Virus record (IMG/VR): IMGVR_UViG_3300035670_000018
Coordinates: 62,001-126,000 of that record
Origin: a virus
DNA: 64,000 bases
Direction: 5' to 3' (one strand)
Both the position numbers and the translations under genes were made by a program. Shown piece after piece: positions 1 through 7,876 of this stretch; within the stretch, counting starts at the first letter, position 1, and every line of letters starts with the position of its first letter. The notes beneath the pieces are model-generated. The model was not told the DNA's origin and searched no databases. It saw only the letters and a list, made by a program, of their open reading frames with translations.

Positions 1-588
1 GCTACTCTAGAGGAAGAAGTAGAAACACTTAAGGAAGAATTGTCATCTAACGTTGATGACTATCTAAACTATGTGGTTGAACAGTGGGTATCTGATAATG
101 AAGTTGCTATTGAAGCAGGACTTCGCACAGAATTGACCGAAGACTTCATCTCAGGTCTTCGTCAGCTATTTGCTGAAAACTACATTGATATTCCAGAAGA
201 CAAGATTTCAGTCGTTGAAGAATTTGGATCTAAGATTGAAGAACTTGAAGCTAAGTTAAACGAAGAAATCGCACGTAATGTTGAACTTACAAGCATTCTT
301 TCAGAAAGCAAAAAGACAGAAGTTCTTCATGCTATGACAGAAGGTTTAACAGCAACTCAGGCCGAAAAGCTTAAGCAGCTTGCAGAAGGCGTAGAGTTTG
401 TTGATGTTGATACCTTTGCTACAAAGGTTCAGACATTACGCGAAAATTATTTCCCTTCTTCAGTAAACGCTCAGACTGAATTGGACAAGATTGAACCTGG
501 CACAGAAGGCCAGACAATGATTTCGGAAGAGAATAACCCAATGAGCAAGTATGTTCGTGTACTTGGCAAGACTCTTCCAAAGAAGTAA
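1..588 (+). CDS. 22: Prohead core scaffold protein, T4 gp22-like (5' partial)
   Basis: The frame is already open at base 1, so the N-terminus lies outside the window. The visible 195 codons are rich in Glu, Lys and Leu with a coiled-coil-like stretch (IEELEAKLNEEIARN). It ends in a Lys-rich tail 42 bases before the major capsid gene. Known: T4 gp22 forms the internal prohead core and is cleaved by gp21 during maturation. The call rests on composition and on the 22-23 gene order, not on a catalytic motif. A late promoter follows in the gap to gene 23. Confidence 0.75.
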   Translation, partial: ATLEEEVETLKEELSSNVDDYLNYVVEQWVSDNEVAIEAGLRTELTEDFISGLRQLFAENYIDIPEDKISVVEEFGSKIEELEAKLNEEIARNVELTSILSESKKTEVLHAMTEGLTATQAEKLKQLAEGVEFVDVDTFATKVQTLRENYFPSSVNAQTELDKIEPGTEGQTMISEENNPMSKYVRVLGKTLPKK

Positions 589-592
589 AAAC

Positions 593-600
593 TATAAATA
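593..600 (+). promoter_or_regulatory. Late promoter TATAAATA before gene 23
   Basis: TATAAATA lies between the scaffold stop and the capsid start, 31 bases upstream of the ATG at 631. This is the T4 late-promoter box read by gp55-containing polymerase, and gene 55 is also in this window. An AAAGGAG ribosome site follows. Confidence 0.75.
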
Positions 601-630
601 ATACTAAGATATCTCAAAAGGAGAATTTAA

Positions 631-1941
631 ATGTATCTTACAGAACAATTAGAACAGAAGTGGTCTCCAGTACTGGACCACGAAGGTGCAGGAAAGATTA
701 AGGACTCATATCGTCGTGCTGTTACAGCTATCATTCTTGAGAACCAAGAAAAGGCTATGGCAGAAGAAAGCCGTGTTCTTAACGAAGCTGCTCCAACAAA
801 CGCAACTGGTTCTGGTATTCAGAACTATGATCCAATTCTTATCTCATTGGTTCGTCGTTCGCTACCAAAGTTGATTGCTTATGACGTTTGCGGCGTACAG
901 CCAATGACTGGTCCAACAGGACTTATCTTTGCTATGCGTTCACGTTATGACAATCAGGCTGGTACAGAAGCATTCTTCAATGAAGCTAATACCCGCTTTA
1001 CATCTTCTAACAAAGCTGCTAACACTGTTGGTGGTTCACTACAGACAGGTACAGATCCAGTATCAAACGTACTAAACTCTGCTCTATACACAACAGCTAA
1101 CGGTATGTCTACCGCTGCTGCTGAAGCACTTGGTGATTCAGGTGCAAACCTATTCGCTGAAATGGCTTTCAGCATTGAAAAGGTAACTGTAACAGCCCGC
1201 TCACGCGCTCTAAAGGCTGAGTACACAATGGAACTTGCTCAGGATCTTAAGGCTGTTCACGGTCTAGACGCTGAGACAGAGTTGGCCAACATTCTGTCAA
1301 CAGAAATTCTTGCAGAAATCAACCGTGAAGTTATTCGTACAATCTACGAACAGGCTGTTGTTGGTGCTGCATACGGTACTACAACTGCTGGTACATTTGA
1401 CCTTGACACAGACTCAAACGGCCGTTGGTCAGTTGAAAAGTTCAAGGGTCTTGTATTCCAGATTGAACGTGAATGTAACGCAATCGCTAAGGCAACTCGT
1501 CGTGGTAAGGGTAATACCCTAATCGTTTCTTCTGACGTTGCTTCTGCTCTTGCAATGGCTGGCGTTCTAGACTACACACCTGCTCTTCAGGTTAACCTTG
1601 AAGTAGACGATACTGGCAACACCTTTGCTGGTACAATGCACGGCCGTGTAAAGGTCTACATTGATCCTTACTTCGGTGGTTCAGCATCTGGTAACGAACT
1701 AGTTCTAGTTGGTTATAAGGGTACTTCTCCTTATGACGCTGGTCTATTCTACTGCCCATACGTTCCTCTACAGATGGTTCGTGCTATTGGTCAGGATACA
1801 TTCCAGCCAAAGATCGGCTTCAAGACACGTTACGGCATGGTAGCAAACCCATTCGCACAGGGTACAGATGCTGGTCTTGGTGTTCTTACACCACGTACCA
1901 ACAACTACTACAGAATATTCCGTGTCCGCAACCTCATGTGA
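631..1941 (+). CDS. 23: Major capsid protein, T4 gp23-like
   Basis: A 436-residue protein, shorter than the 521 residues of T4 gp23. It has family features: N-terminal YLTEQLEQKWSPVLDH, the MTGPTGLIFAMRSRY segment near residue 93, and the helix around ILSTEILAEINREVI. It forms the hexameric capsid lattice. The ATG at 631 follows AAAGGAG. Codons are pyrimidine-ending and strongly biased, as in a highly expressed gene. The gene has its own late promoter and is followed by a strong terminator. The N-terminal delta piece normally removed by gp21 is probably residues 1 to about 60 (inference). Confidence 0.95.
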   Translation: MYLTEQLEQKWSPVLDHEGAGKIKDSYRRAVTAIILENQEKAMAEESRVLNEAAPTNATGSGIQNYDPILISLVRRSLPKLIAYDVCGVQPMTGPTGLIFAMRSRYDNQAGTEAFFNEANTRFTSSNKAANTVGGSLQTGTDPVSNVLNSALYTTANGMSTAAAEALGDSGANLFAEMAFSIEKVTVTARSRALKAEYTMELAQDLKAVHGLDAETELANILSTEILAEINREVIRTIYEQAVVGAAYGTTTAGTFDLDTDSNGRWSVEKFKGLVFQIERECNAIAKATRRGKGNTLIVSSDVASALAMAGVLDYTPALQVNLEVDDTGNTFAGTMHGRVKVYIDPYFGGSASGNELVLVGYKGTSPYDAGLFYCPYVPLQMVRAIGQDTFQPKIGFKTRYGMVANPFAQGTDAGLGVLTPRTNNYYRIFRVRNLM

Positions 1942-1970
1942 CATATTGTCGCACTTTGCGATATAAGTTT

Positions 1971-1996
1971 GGGGAGCTTCGGCTCCCCTTTCTTTT
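1971..1996 (+). terminator. Rho-independent terminator after gene 23
   Basis: A perfect 7-bp stem GGGGAGC/GCTCCCC closes a TTCG tetraloop (1971-1988) and is followed by a T-rich run. It lies 30 bases after the capsid stop and should end the abundant capsid transcript. Confidence 0.9.
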
Positions 1997-2000
1997 GTTA

Positions 2001-2007
2001 CTAAATA
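2001..2007 (+). promoter_or_regulatory. Late promoter CTAAATA before GIY-YIG gene
   Basis: CTAAATA sits directly behind the gene 23 terminator and 34 bases upstream of the endonuclease start, so the inserted gene has its own late transcription signal. Confidence 0.6.
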
Positions 2008-2040
2008 CATAAGATTATTAGTTATAGGAAATAAATGTGA

Positions 2041-2637
2041 ATGGGTATCATCTATCTTTGGACTAACAAAAATACCAACAAACATTATGTTGGACAAACA
2101 ATACATCCAGATCAGCGCAAACGCAATCATATACATGAAGCTTTTGTTCGTGGATCAGATTATTATTTTCATCGTTCATTACGTAAACATGGTTTAGATG
2201 CTTTTACATACATCGTACTTGAAGATAATGTTGACAGAGACAAACTCAATGATCGTGAAAACTTCTATATCAACAAATACAATACTATCTGGCCAAATGG
2301 CTACAATGAATGTGAAGCGAATAGTCTGTCTCAAGATTCCATTAGAAAAATGAGTGAGACTAAAAAACAACAGTGGCAAACAATGAGTGATGAAGACAAA
2401 ATAAAATGGAAACAAGAGCGTGAAAACTTTACTATGAAAGGTAAAACTCAAACACCTAAACAAAAGAGAGCCGCAGCAGAAGCTAATCAGAAAGAATGGT
2501 TGATTACCTATCCAAATGGCATCATAGTAAAAATAACAAATCTTCGTCAGTTTTGCATCGATGAAGGACTAGGTACAAACGGCCAGTCAAATCTTGTTAG
2601 AGGTTCTTACAAAGGATATAAGGCCATCAAAGTATAA
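2041..2637 (+). CDS. GIY-YIG homing endonuclease
   Basis: A free-standing endonuclease of 198 residues. The GIY-YIG domain is at the N-terminus: IIYLWTNKNTNKHYVGQT contains the two signature strands, then Arg at about residue 23 and a His/Glu-containing helix. The rest is basic, with a KMSETKKQQW-type DNA-binding element and a TPKQKRAA stretch near residue 140. It lies between the capsid gene and a tail-tube-family gene, a typical intergenic homing site. It has its own late promoter. Its target site is unknown. Confidence 0.9.
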   Translation: MGIIYLWTNKNTNKHYVGQTIHPDQRKRNHIHEAFVRGSDYYFHRSLRKHGLDAFTYIVLEDNVDRDKLNDRENFYINKYNTIWPNGYNECEANSLSQDSIRKMSETKKQQWQTMSDEDKIKWKQERENFTMKGKTQTPKQKRAAAEANQKEWLITYPNGIIVKITNLRQFCIDEGLGTNGQSNLVRGSYKGYKAIKV

Positions 2638-2640
2638 ATA
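2633..2640 (+). promoter_or_regulatory. Late promoter TATAAATA overlapping endonuclease stop
   Basis: TATAAATA overlaps the TAA of the GIY-YIG gene and lies 17 bases upstream of the tail-tube-like ATG, giving that structural gene independent late expression. Confidence 0.7.
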
Positions 2641-2656
2641 GTGTTAGAGGTAATCA

Positions 2657-3175
2657 ATGACAACAGAATCATTTCTCACAACTATACCAGACAATACTAG
2701 TTTTCTTCAGACAACTAGATACACTTTTGTTATACCTAACTTGCCTTTTGCAAGATACTTTTGTCAGAGTATCAATCTTCCTGGTGTCACATCCAACGAA
2801 GTTGAAGTTCCTACTCCATTCTCAAACACGTTCAGACATGCAACCAAAATGTCTTTTGAGCCATTCTCTATTACTTTTCTAATAGACGAAGACTTGAAAG
2901 TGTGGGAAGAAACATATAAATGGATTGTATCTCTAACTCGTCCTGAAAGCAACAAGCAATACATCAAGTATAGAGATGAAAACGCATCACCTTATCAGGA
3001 CGGTATATTGACGCTCAATACAAACGCAAACATACCAAACATGAGAATCAAGTTTAAAAACGTCCATCCTACTTCTCTCAGTGGCATACAGTTTGGCACA
3101 ATAGCATCCGCTGAAACTACTCCTACAGCAGATCTTTCTTTCAGATACGATTTACTTGAGATTGAAAGATTTTAG
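2657..3175 (+). CDS. Tail tube-family protein, T4 gp19/gp54-like
   Basis: 172 residues with the layout of myovirus tube proteins: an N-terminal F-x-V strand, SINLPGV, then VPTPFSNTFRHATK, then a region ending in EDLKVWEETYKWI. The C-terminal VHPTSLSGIQFG...LSFRYDLLEI aligns in pattern with the end of T4 gp19. It could be the tube monomer or a tube-like baseplate component (gp48/gp54 type); sequence alone does not separate these. It is expressed from the late promoter overlapping the upstream stop codon. Confidence 0.7.
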   Translation: MTTESFLTTIPDNTSFLQTTRYTFVIPNLPFARYFCQSINLPGVTSNEVEVPTPFSNTFRHATKMSFEPFSITFLIDEDLKVWEETYKWIVSLTRPESNKQYIKYRDENASPYQDGILTLNTNANIPNMRIKFKNVHPTSLSGIQFGTIASAETTPTADLSFRYDLLEIERF

Positions 3176-3204
3176 TTGACAGGAACTTAATTTCCTTATA
3201 TACT
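3176..3204 (+). promoter_or_regulatory. Sigma70-type promoter TTGACA-N17-TATACT
   Basis: TTGACA (3176-3181), 17 bases, TATACT (3199-3204), directly after the tail-tube stop and 28 bases before uvsY. It marks the switch from late structural genes to the recombination genes. The spacer contains the imperfect palindrome GGAACTTAATTTCC. Confidence 0.8.
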
Positions 3205-3232
3205 TACAATCATTTTTTGTAATGGAGATGTA

Positions 3233-3682
3233 ATGAAACCGCCAGTGAACATTGACACACTCATGGAAGAATGGGTCAAAGACTCAGCATGGGATGAAAC
3301 TGAACCACAAAAAGCCATGGCTAACATACCAAAGCTTCATGCGAAGTATTTGCGTATCATGACACATCACAATCTGTTAGTCAAGAAGCTTTATGCTGAG
3401 TATAACACTCGGCGCAAGATCAAGTGGGAATACTACAGCGGTGATCTGAACAATCCAGAAGACCTTGAGAAGTATGGCCTTGAACCTATGATGAAGAAGG
3501 TATTGCGCGCAGACTTGTCTCACTATCTTGATTCAGATACTGAACTAAATAACATACTGTTGAAGAAAGTGATACATGAAGAGATTGTTGAGTTCTGTAA
3601 GAATGTATTGAAGGAGTTGAACAATCGTACTTGGCAGTTGAAAGAATACATGTCATGGGAAAGATTTGTTGGTGGACAGTAA
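3233..3682 (+). CDS. uvsY: Recombination mediator UvsY
   Basis: 149 residues, close to the 137 of T4 UvsY. It shares the N-terminal LMEEWVKD-type segment, the central KWEYYSG motif (T4: ARLDYYSG) and the MMKKVLRADLSHYLDSDTEL stretch. Known: UvsY loads UvsX recombinase on gp32-coated single-stranded DNA. ATG at 3233 follows GGAG and the strong promoter at 3176. uvsW follows, as in T4, but the pair is split by a zinc-finger gene that overlaps the uvsY end. Confidence 0.9.
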   Translation: MKPPVNIDTLMEEWVKDSAWDETEPQKAMANIPKLHAKYLRIMTHHNLLVKKLYAEYNTRRKIKWEYYSGDLNNPEDLEKYGLEPMMKKVLRADLSHYLDSDTELNNILLKKVIHEEIVEFCKNVLKELNNRTWQLKEYMSWERFVGGQ

Positions 3683-4199
3683 TAGTAAAATAATAGATCC
3701 TTTATCAGAAGCCTTAGGTATTGAATGTTCTATTGAAATAGATTATTCAGATTGTGTAATCTTTGATCCTGTTACTAACAGAGAAGAAGCTATAAAGCGT
3801 AATGCTGAAATAGTTGAATGTGATAGGTGTGGAGTAAAAGGCAATAGACCTAACATGATAAGGTGGCATTTTGAAAATTGCACAACTAAACTAAAAAAAT
3901 GTAAGCAGTGTCAGAACATTATACCGAGACAAGGCATTAAGGACAGTTTGTATAAAGATAAGAAATATTGCAGTAGAAGTTGTTATATGAAAACTAAGAT
4001 TGGTAAAACACCAATCGTGATGACACAAGAAGTCAGAACAAAGATATCAAAATCTGCTCTAAGCAGGTCTGAACAATTGAGCGTTAGAATGAAAAACAAC
4101 ATTAGTCAACTGGAAAAGTTAACATGTTCCAATTGTGGTAAAACCATGAACAAAGGAAACTTTATAAAATGGAATCATGGAGAACAGTGTGAACAATAG
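3672..4199 (+). CDS. Zinc-finger protein, probable homing-endonuclease relative without catalytic domain
   Basis: About 175 residues. GTG at 3672 is preferred, with GGGAAAG upstream; TTG codons at 3666 and 3669 are alternatives. It has three Cys clusters: CDRCGVKGN...WHFENC (about residue 51), CKQCQNI...YCSRSC (about 77), and CSNCGKTMNKGNFIKWNHGEQC at the end. The CxxCGKxx...WHxxxC finger is common in T4-type homing endonucleases. A helix with ISKSALSRSEQ resembles a NUMOD3 element. No GIY-YIG or HNH core is seen. It overlaps both uvsY and uvsW ends, as an invader of that pair would. Confidence 0.6.
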   Translation: MDSNSKIIDPLSEALGIECSIEIDYSDCVIFDPVTNREEAIKRNAEIVECDRCGVKGNRPNMIRWHFENCTTKLKKCKQCQNIIPRQGIKDSLYKDKKYCSRSCYMKTKIGKTPIVMTQEVRTKISKSALSRSEQLSVRMKNNISQLEKLTCSNCGKTMNKGNFIKWNHGEQCEQ

Positions 4200-5664
4200 A
4201 TTGATTGTTATGAATGTTGATGAGGCTTATGTCAAGGTTATATGTGATGACGGTATCGCATATGAACTACGTGAAGCATTCAAGTTCAAAGTTCCTAACT
4301 ATCAGTTTACACCCCAGTATAAGGCAAGACTGTGGAGTGGTGATATTTTTCTTTTTGATGTGCGTAGTAGGCGGCTTTACAGGGGTTTAGTTCCCTATCT
4401 GTTTAAGTTTGCCGAAGAAAGAGATTATGATATTGATTATGAAAACGAAGACTATGATGAAGAGTTTTCGTTAGCGGAAGCAAAAGAGTTTGTAGAACTA
4501 ATAAGGCCGAAACATGCTCCAAGAGATTACCAGTTGGATGCATTCGTTCACGCTATTCGCACAAGGCGCGCTTTACTACTTAGCCCCACTGCAAGTGGTA
4601 AGTCTCTTATTATTTATTTTCTTACTCGTTTTCTGGAACACAGAGGTTTAAAACGAGGTTTGATAATCGTACCAACTGTTTCTCTTGTAGAACAGTTGAC
4701 AAGCGATTTCAAAGATTATAGTGAAACGAATGGATGGAACGTTAGCGACAAAGTACATAAGATTTATCAGGGTCAGGAAAAGTCTAGCGATAAGTTTCTG
4801 ACGATTTCAACTTGGCAGTCTATCTATCAACTGCCGAAGAAGTATTTTATTGACTACGATTTCGTGATTGGTGATGAAGCACATCTATTCAAAGCCAAAT
4901 CTCTAATAGATATTATGACGGGATTATCTAATGCAAGATATAGAATCGGAACTACTGGAACTTTGGACGGTACAAAAACCCATAGATTGGTACTTGAAGG
5001 ACTGTTTGGCTCAGTTCGTAAAGTTATCACCACCAAAGAACTCATGGATGCAAAGCACTTGGCTGAGTTCCAAATCAAGTGCTTACTACTTAGACACAGT
5101 GAGTCTATCTGTCAAGCATCAAAGAACTTTACCTATCAGCAGGAGATTGAATACCTTGTCCTTAACGATGCCAGAAATCGGTTCATCTCTAATCTGGCTG
5201 TCTCACTTGAAGGAAACACGCTCGTTCTCTTCCAGTACGTTGACAAGCACGGACGCATTCTACACAAACTCATTTCTGACAAATTGGGAGTGGACAGAAA
5301 GGTATTCTTCGTAAGTGGTAAAACAGATGTGGACATACGTGAAGAGATTCGTAAGATCGTTGAACAGGAAACGCAGGCTATTATTGTTGCTAGTTTTGGC
5401 ACTTTTAGCACTGGCATCAATATTAGAAATCTTCATAACATTATCTTTGCTAGCCCGTCTAAGTCTAGGATAAGAAACTTGCAATCCATTGGTCGTGTAT
5501 TACGTAAGAGTGAAACAAAAGATTCAGCAACTTTGTTTGATATCGCCGATGATATGAGATACAAAAAGCATGAGAACTATACATTGAAGCATTTTGCTGC
5601 CAGAATACAGATATATGGTGAAGAAAAGTTCAAGTTTAAAATATACAAAATCGAATTGAAATAG
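4177..5664 (+). CDS. uvsW: UvsW RNA-DNA/recombination helicase
   Basis: 495 residues, superfamily 2. The N-terminal about 100 residues match the T4 UvsW DNA-binding domain pattern (YELREAFKFKVPNYQFTP...LWSG). Then come Walker A PTASGKSL (about residue 136), DEAH (about 233), the TGTLDG motif III (about 262), and SIGRVLRK motif VI near 431. It unwinds R-loops and branched DNA and helps the shift from origin to recombination-dependent replication. ATG at 4177 overlaps the end of the zinc-finger gene. Confidence 0.92.
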   Translation: MENSVNNRLIVMNVDEAYVKVICDDGIAYELREAFKFKVPNYQFTPQYKARLWSGDIFLFDVRSRRLYRGLVPYLFKFAEERDYDIDYENEDYDEEFSLAEAKEFVELIRPKHAPRDYQLDAFVHAIRTRRALLLSPTASGKSLIIYFLTRFLEHRGLKRGLIIVPTVSLVEQLTSDFKDYSETNGWNVSDKVHKIYQGQEKSSDKFLTISTWQSIYQLPKKYFIDYDFVIGDEAHLFKAKSLIDIMTGLSNARYRIGTTGTLDGTKTHRLVLEGLFGSVRKVITTKELMDAKHLAEFQIKCLLLRHSESICQASKNFTYQQEIEYLVLNDARNRFISNLAVSLEGNTLVLFQYVDKHGRILHKLISDKLGVDRKVFFVSGKTDVDIREEIRKIVEQETQAIIVASFGTFSTGINIRNLHNIIFASPSKSRIRNLQSIGRVLRKSETKDSATLFDIADDMRYKKHENYTLKHFAARIQIYGEEKFKFKIYKIELK

Positions 5665-5675
5665 ACATTTGAACA

Positions 5676-5708
5676 TCCTTTGTTGTCTAAATAGTAGAAG
5701 ATAAAGGA
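5676..5708 (+). promoter_or_regulatory. Late promoter inside an RBS-sequestering hairpin (HNH gene)
   Basis: TCCTTT (5676-5681) pairs with AAAGGA (5703-5708), which is the ribosome site of the next gene. CTAAATA (5687-5693) lies in the loop. Read-through transcripts would hide the ribosome site while a late transcript starting in the loop would not. The stem is only 6 bp. Confidence 0.5.
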
Positions 5709-5715
5709 AATAACT

Positions 5716-6261
5716 ATGGATATCATTAAACTCAAAGAAGCAAAAGACAAAGGTTTAACATACTACTATACAGGTAAACCTTGTAAACATGGTCATGATT
5801 CGGTCAGACTTGTAAAAGGTGGTTCTTGTCGTGAGTGTAAAAATTTAAAGGCAGCAATAGAACGTTCTAAACCAGAATACAAACAAAAATCTGCAAAATA
5901 TCACCATGAGAGACATAAAAAGTTATATACAACAGAAAAAAGAAGAGAGAAATATAACAAAGACATAGTTGGTGCTATGTGGTATAGAGCAAAGAAACGT
6001 GCTGAACGTCGAGGTATTGAGTTTAGCATAAAACCAAGCGATATCATCATACCTGATGTATGTCCTATTTTAGGTATTACTATAAACAAGATTATTGACG
6101 GTAAAAAAGAGACATCTCCTTCGTTAGATAGAAAAGATGCTAAAGTTGGTTACACAAAAGAAAACATCGCTGTTATATCAAATAGAGCAAATCGCATAAA
6201 AAGTGATGCTACTTTAGAAGAAATAACAAAGATTATGGAATACATGAAAGGAATACAGTGA
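5716..6261 (+). CDS. HNH/endonuclease VII-like homing endonuclease
   Basis: 181 residues. The N-terminus has a zinc site KPCKHGH...GGSCRECK (residues 22-41). The C-terminal half has the phage endonuclease signature: A-x-x-RAERRGIEFSI, IPDVCPILGI, then PSLDRKDAKVGYTKENIAVIS, RANRIKSDAT. His or Asn residues of the beta-beta-alpha metal fold are placed around SLDRKD and EN. It follows uvsW and has a late promoter in its leader. Likely a free-standing homing endonuclease (inference). Confidence 0.8.
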   Translation: MDIIKLKEAKDKGLTYYYTGKPCKHGHDSVRLVKGGSCRECKNLKAAIERSKPEYKQKSAKYHHERHKKLYTTEKRREKYNKDIVGAMWYRAKKRAERRGIEFSIKPSDIIIPDVCPILGITINKIIDGKKETSPSLDRKDAKVGYTKENIAVISNRANRIKSDATLEEITKIMEYMKGIQ

Positions 6262-6719
6262 TGGCGAGGAAAAGTTCAAGTTCAAAATCTACAAAATCGA
6301 ACTCAAGTGATATCAGATTTATCAGACTTGTTACAGGTGAAGACATTGTTGCTGAAGTTACTGATGTTGCTAATGGCAAAATGATCATAAACAATCCATT
6401 GAAGATAGTCTATGCTCCTTCTGTACAAACAGGCTTTCTTTCAATATCACTCATGCAATGGGTATTTACTAGAATATCAAGAAACCAGACATTTAACTTG
6501 GACTTACATAACATTTTAGTTATGACGCAAGCCGACGATGCACTTGAAAAACACTACAAGGAATCTTTGGATACCTTTGATACTAAAAATTTTGAAACAG
6601 AATATAATGATTATACTGAAGAATCTGATGAGTTTGACACTCTTGAACCTGATAAAGGACTTGAAATGTTGAAGAATCTTATGGACAAGATAAAGAACAA
6701 TAAAGGAAAGTTACACTAA
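6261..6719 (+). CDS. Sm/Hfq-like conserved phage protein (paralogue of 42529-42828)
   Basis: 152 residues from ATG 6261, which overlaps the upstream TGA. A Ser/Lys-rich tail (residues 1-15) precedes a compact domain: FIRLVTGEDIVAEVTD, then MIINNPLKIV, then MQWV. The K/RL(V/I)xGEDI(V/I)A-x-V pattern with a following NPxxIV strand is shared with the protein at 42529-42828. It resembles small Sm-like beta-barrels (inference). The C-terminus is acidic. Function is unknown; many T4-like phages of non-enteric hosts have such genes near recombination genes. Confidence 0.55.
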   Translation: MARKSSSSKSTKSNSSDIRFIRLVTGEDIVAEVTDVANGKMIINNPLKIVYAPSVQTGFLSISLMQWVFTRISRNQTFNLDLHNILVMTQADDALEKHYKESLDTFDTKNFETEYNDYTEESDEFDTLEPDKGLEMLKNLMDKIKNNKGKLH

Positions 6720-6982
6720 TGGCAAAAGAAACTATAACAGAGTTAGATGAATCTAACGATTTTGGTTTTTCATTTCATGATGAAGAAGAGATTGTAACAT
6801 CTTCTGGTGTTACTAATGAAGTTGAATTACTAAAGAACAGATTGAAGACCATAAGAAAGACATATCTTCCTTTGCTTCAACATTTAGCAAAAGATCCTGA
6901 TAAGCCTATGATCAAGTGGCCTAACAGAAAAGACATACTGGATAAGCAGATCAAGAAGATGATTGAACTGACAGAAGTATAA
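6719..6982 (+). CDS. Conserved small T4-superfamily protein, function unknown
   Basis: 87 residues, ATG overlapping the previous stop by one base. Acidic N-terminus, then a helix VELLKNRLKTIRKTYLPLLQHLAKDPDKPMIKWPNR. The NL-x-K(D/N)P-x-K-x-x-I-x-WPNR pattern recurs in T4-like phages. No known enzyme motif. Its place between the Sm-like gene and gene 55 suggests middle or late expression. Confidence 0.5.
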   Translation: MAKETITELDESNDFGFSFHDEEEIVTSSGVTNEVELLKNRLKTIRKTYLPLLQHLAKDPDKPMIKWPNRKDILDKQIKKMIELTEV

Positions 6983-7054
6983 TTAAAGGTATTCATATCA
7001 TCGCTGGCATAGCTAGAATACAGCTATGTCAAGCGTTTGTCAAGAGGAAAGTGC

Positions 7055-7642
7055 ATGACCAAACAAAATAATAAAGTACACTACGTAGATAATCAAAAGT
7101 TCTATCAGGAAATCTTAGAACACAAGAGAAAGCTAAAAGAAGCGAGAGAACAAGGTAAAGAAGATCCTAGATTGTCCAACTACATAGGTGAATGTATATG
7201 GAAGATAGCAAACAAGCTGTCATGTAAGCCTTGCTTTATCAACTATTCCTACAGAGATGAGATGATTTCAGATGCCATAGAAAACTGTATACTATATTTC
7301 AATGACTATGATCCAAATAGAGGTTCCAATCCATTTGCATACTTTACTCAGGTCATATACTTTGCTTTCCTGAGACGCATCAATAAGGAAGAAAAGAACA
7401 GATACATCATCTATAAGAATTTCCAAGAGACTGTTATAAACAATGGACATGCAGGATTCCTCGTAGATGGAGATGACAATCACTTGCTTTCCGTAAATCT
7501 TTATGATAACATAAATGAGTTTATGGAAAAGTATGAGAAGAAAGAAGCTATCAAAAAGCAAAAGCGAAAAGAACAAAAGTTAGGTCTAACAAAGTTTTAT
7601 GAGGAAGAAAAAGATGAACAGCGAAGTACCGTTTCAAGTTGA
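7055..7642 (+). CDS. 55: Late sigma factor, T4 gp55-like
   Basis: 195 residues from ATG 7055, chosen over the TTG at 7037 because GAGGAAAG precedes it. The core SYRDEMISDAIENCILYFNDYDP...NPFAYFTQVIYFAFLRRI is the conserved region-2-like part of gp55. Known: gp55 binds host RNA polymerase and recognises TATAAATA late promoters, using the gp45 clamp as activator; gp45 is also in this window. The C-terminus is very basic and acidic-patchy, as in T4. Confidence 0.93.
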   Translation: MTKQNNKVHYVDNQKFYQEILEHKRKLKEAREQGKEDPRLSNYIGECIWKIANKLSCKPCFINYSYRDEMISDAIENCILYFNDYDPNRGSNPFAYFTQVIYFAFLRRINKEEKNRYIIYKNFQETVINNGHAGFLVDGDDNHLLSVNLYDNINEFMEKYEKKEAIKKQKRKEQKLGLTKFYEEEKDEQRSTVSS

Positions 7643-7799
7643 ACACTTGATTAATAGTCTTCTGAACCAGAAAGAAAATATCCATATTCGTGGAAACTAT
7701 AGAAACAGACTGGAAACGATAAAAGAAGCTATTGACAAAAGCATCCGTTTATACGATAATGAGTTATATATGTCTAACAATAGAAAAAGGAAGGCATAA
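7614..7799 (+). CDS. Small conserved phage protein, function unknown
   Basis: 61 residues from ATG 7614, preceded by GAGGAAGA, and overlapping the end of gene 55 by 29 bases. It contains VPFQVEHLINSLLNQKENIHIRGNYRNRLETIKEAI, a short helical protein with a basic tail. Translation is probably coupled to gp55. No function is recognised. Confidence 0.5.
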   Translation: MNSEVPFQVEHLINSLLNQKENIHIRGNYRNRLETIKEAIDKSIRLYDNELYMSNNRKRKA

Positions 7800-7810
7800 A
7801 TCATAGGAAT

Positions 7811-7818
7811 GATAAATA
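7811..7818 (+). promoter_or_regulatory. Late promoter GATAAATA
   Basis: GATAAATA lies 59 bases before the ATG at 7877. A GTGGGT/ACCCAC hairpin lies between promoter and gene, and CGCT...AGCG flanks the AAGGAG ribosome site. Confidence 0.5.
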
Positions 7819-7876
7819 GATGTGGGTCGCAGGACGGGAATCCTCACCCACTCTAACGCTATGAAGGAGCGCCAGC

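Noticed and set aside
954-1226. Minus-strand frame of 90 codons inside the capsid gene
   Set aside because: Antisense shadow of gene 23; no ribosome site, promoter or family resemblance.
2041-2637. Group I intron around the endonuclease
   Set aside because: Flanking genes 23 and tail-tube-like are complete and no intron core was seen; it is a free-standing gene.
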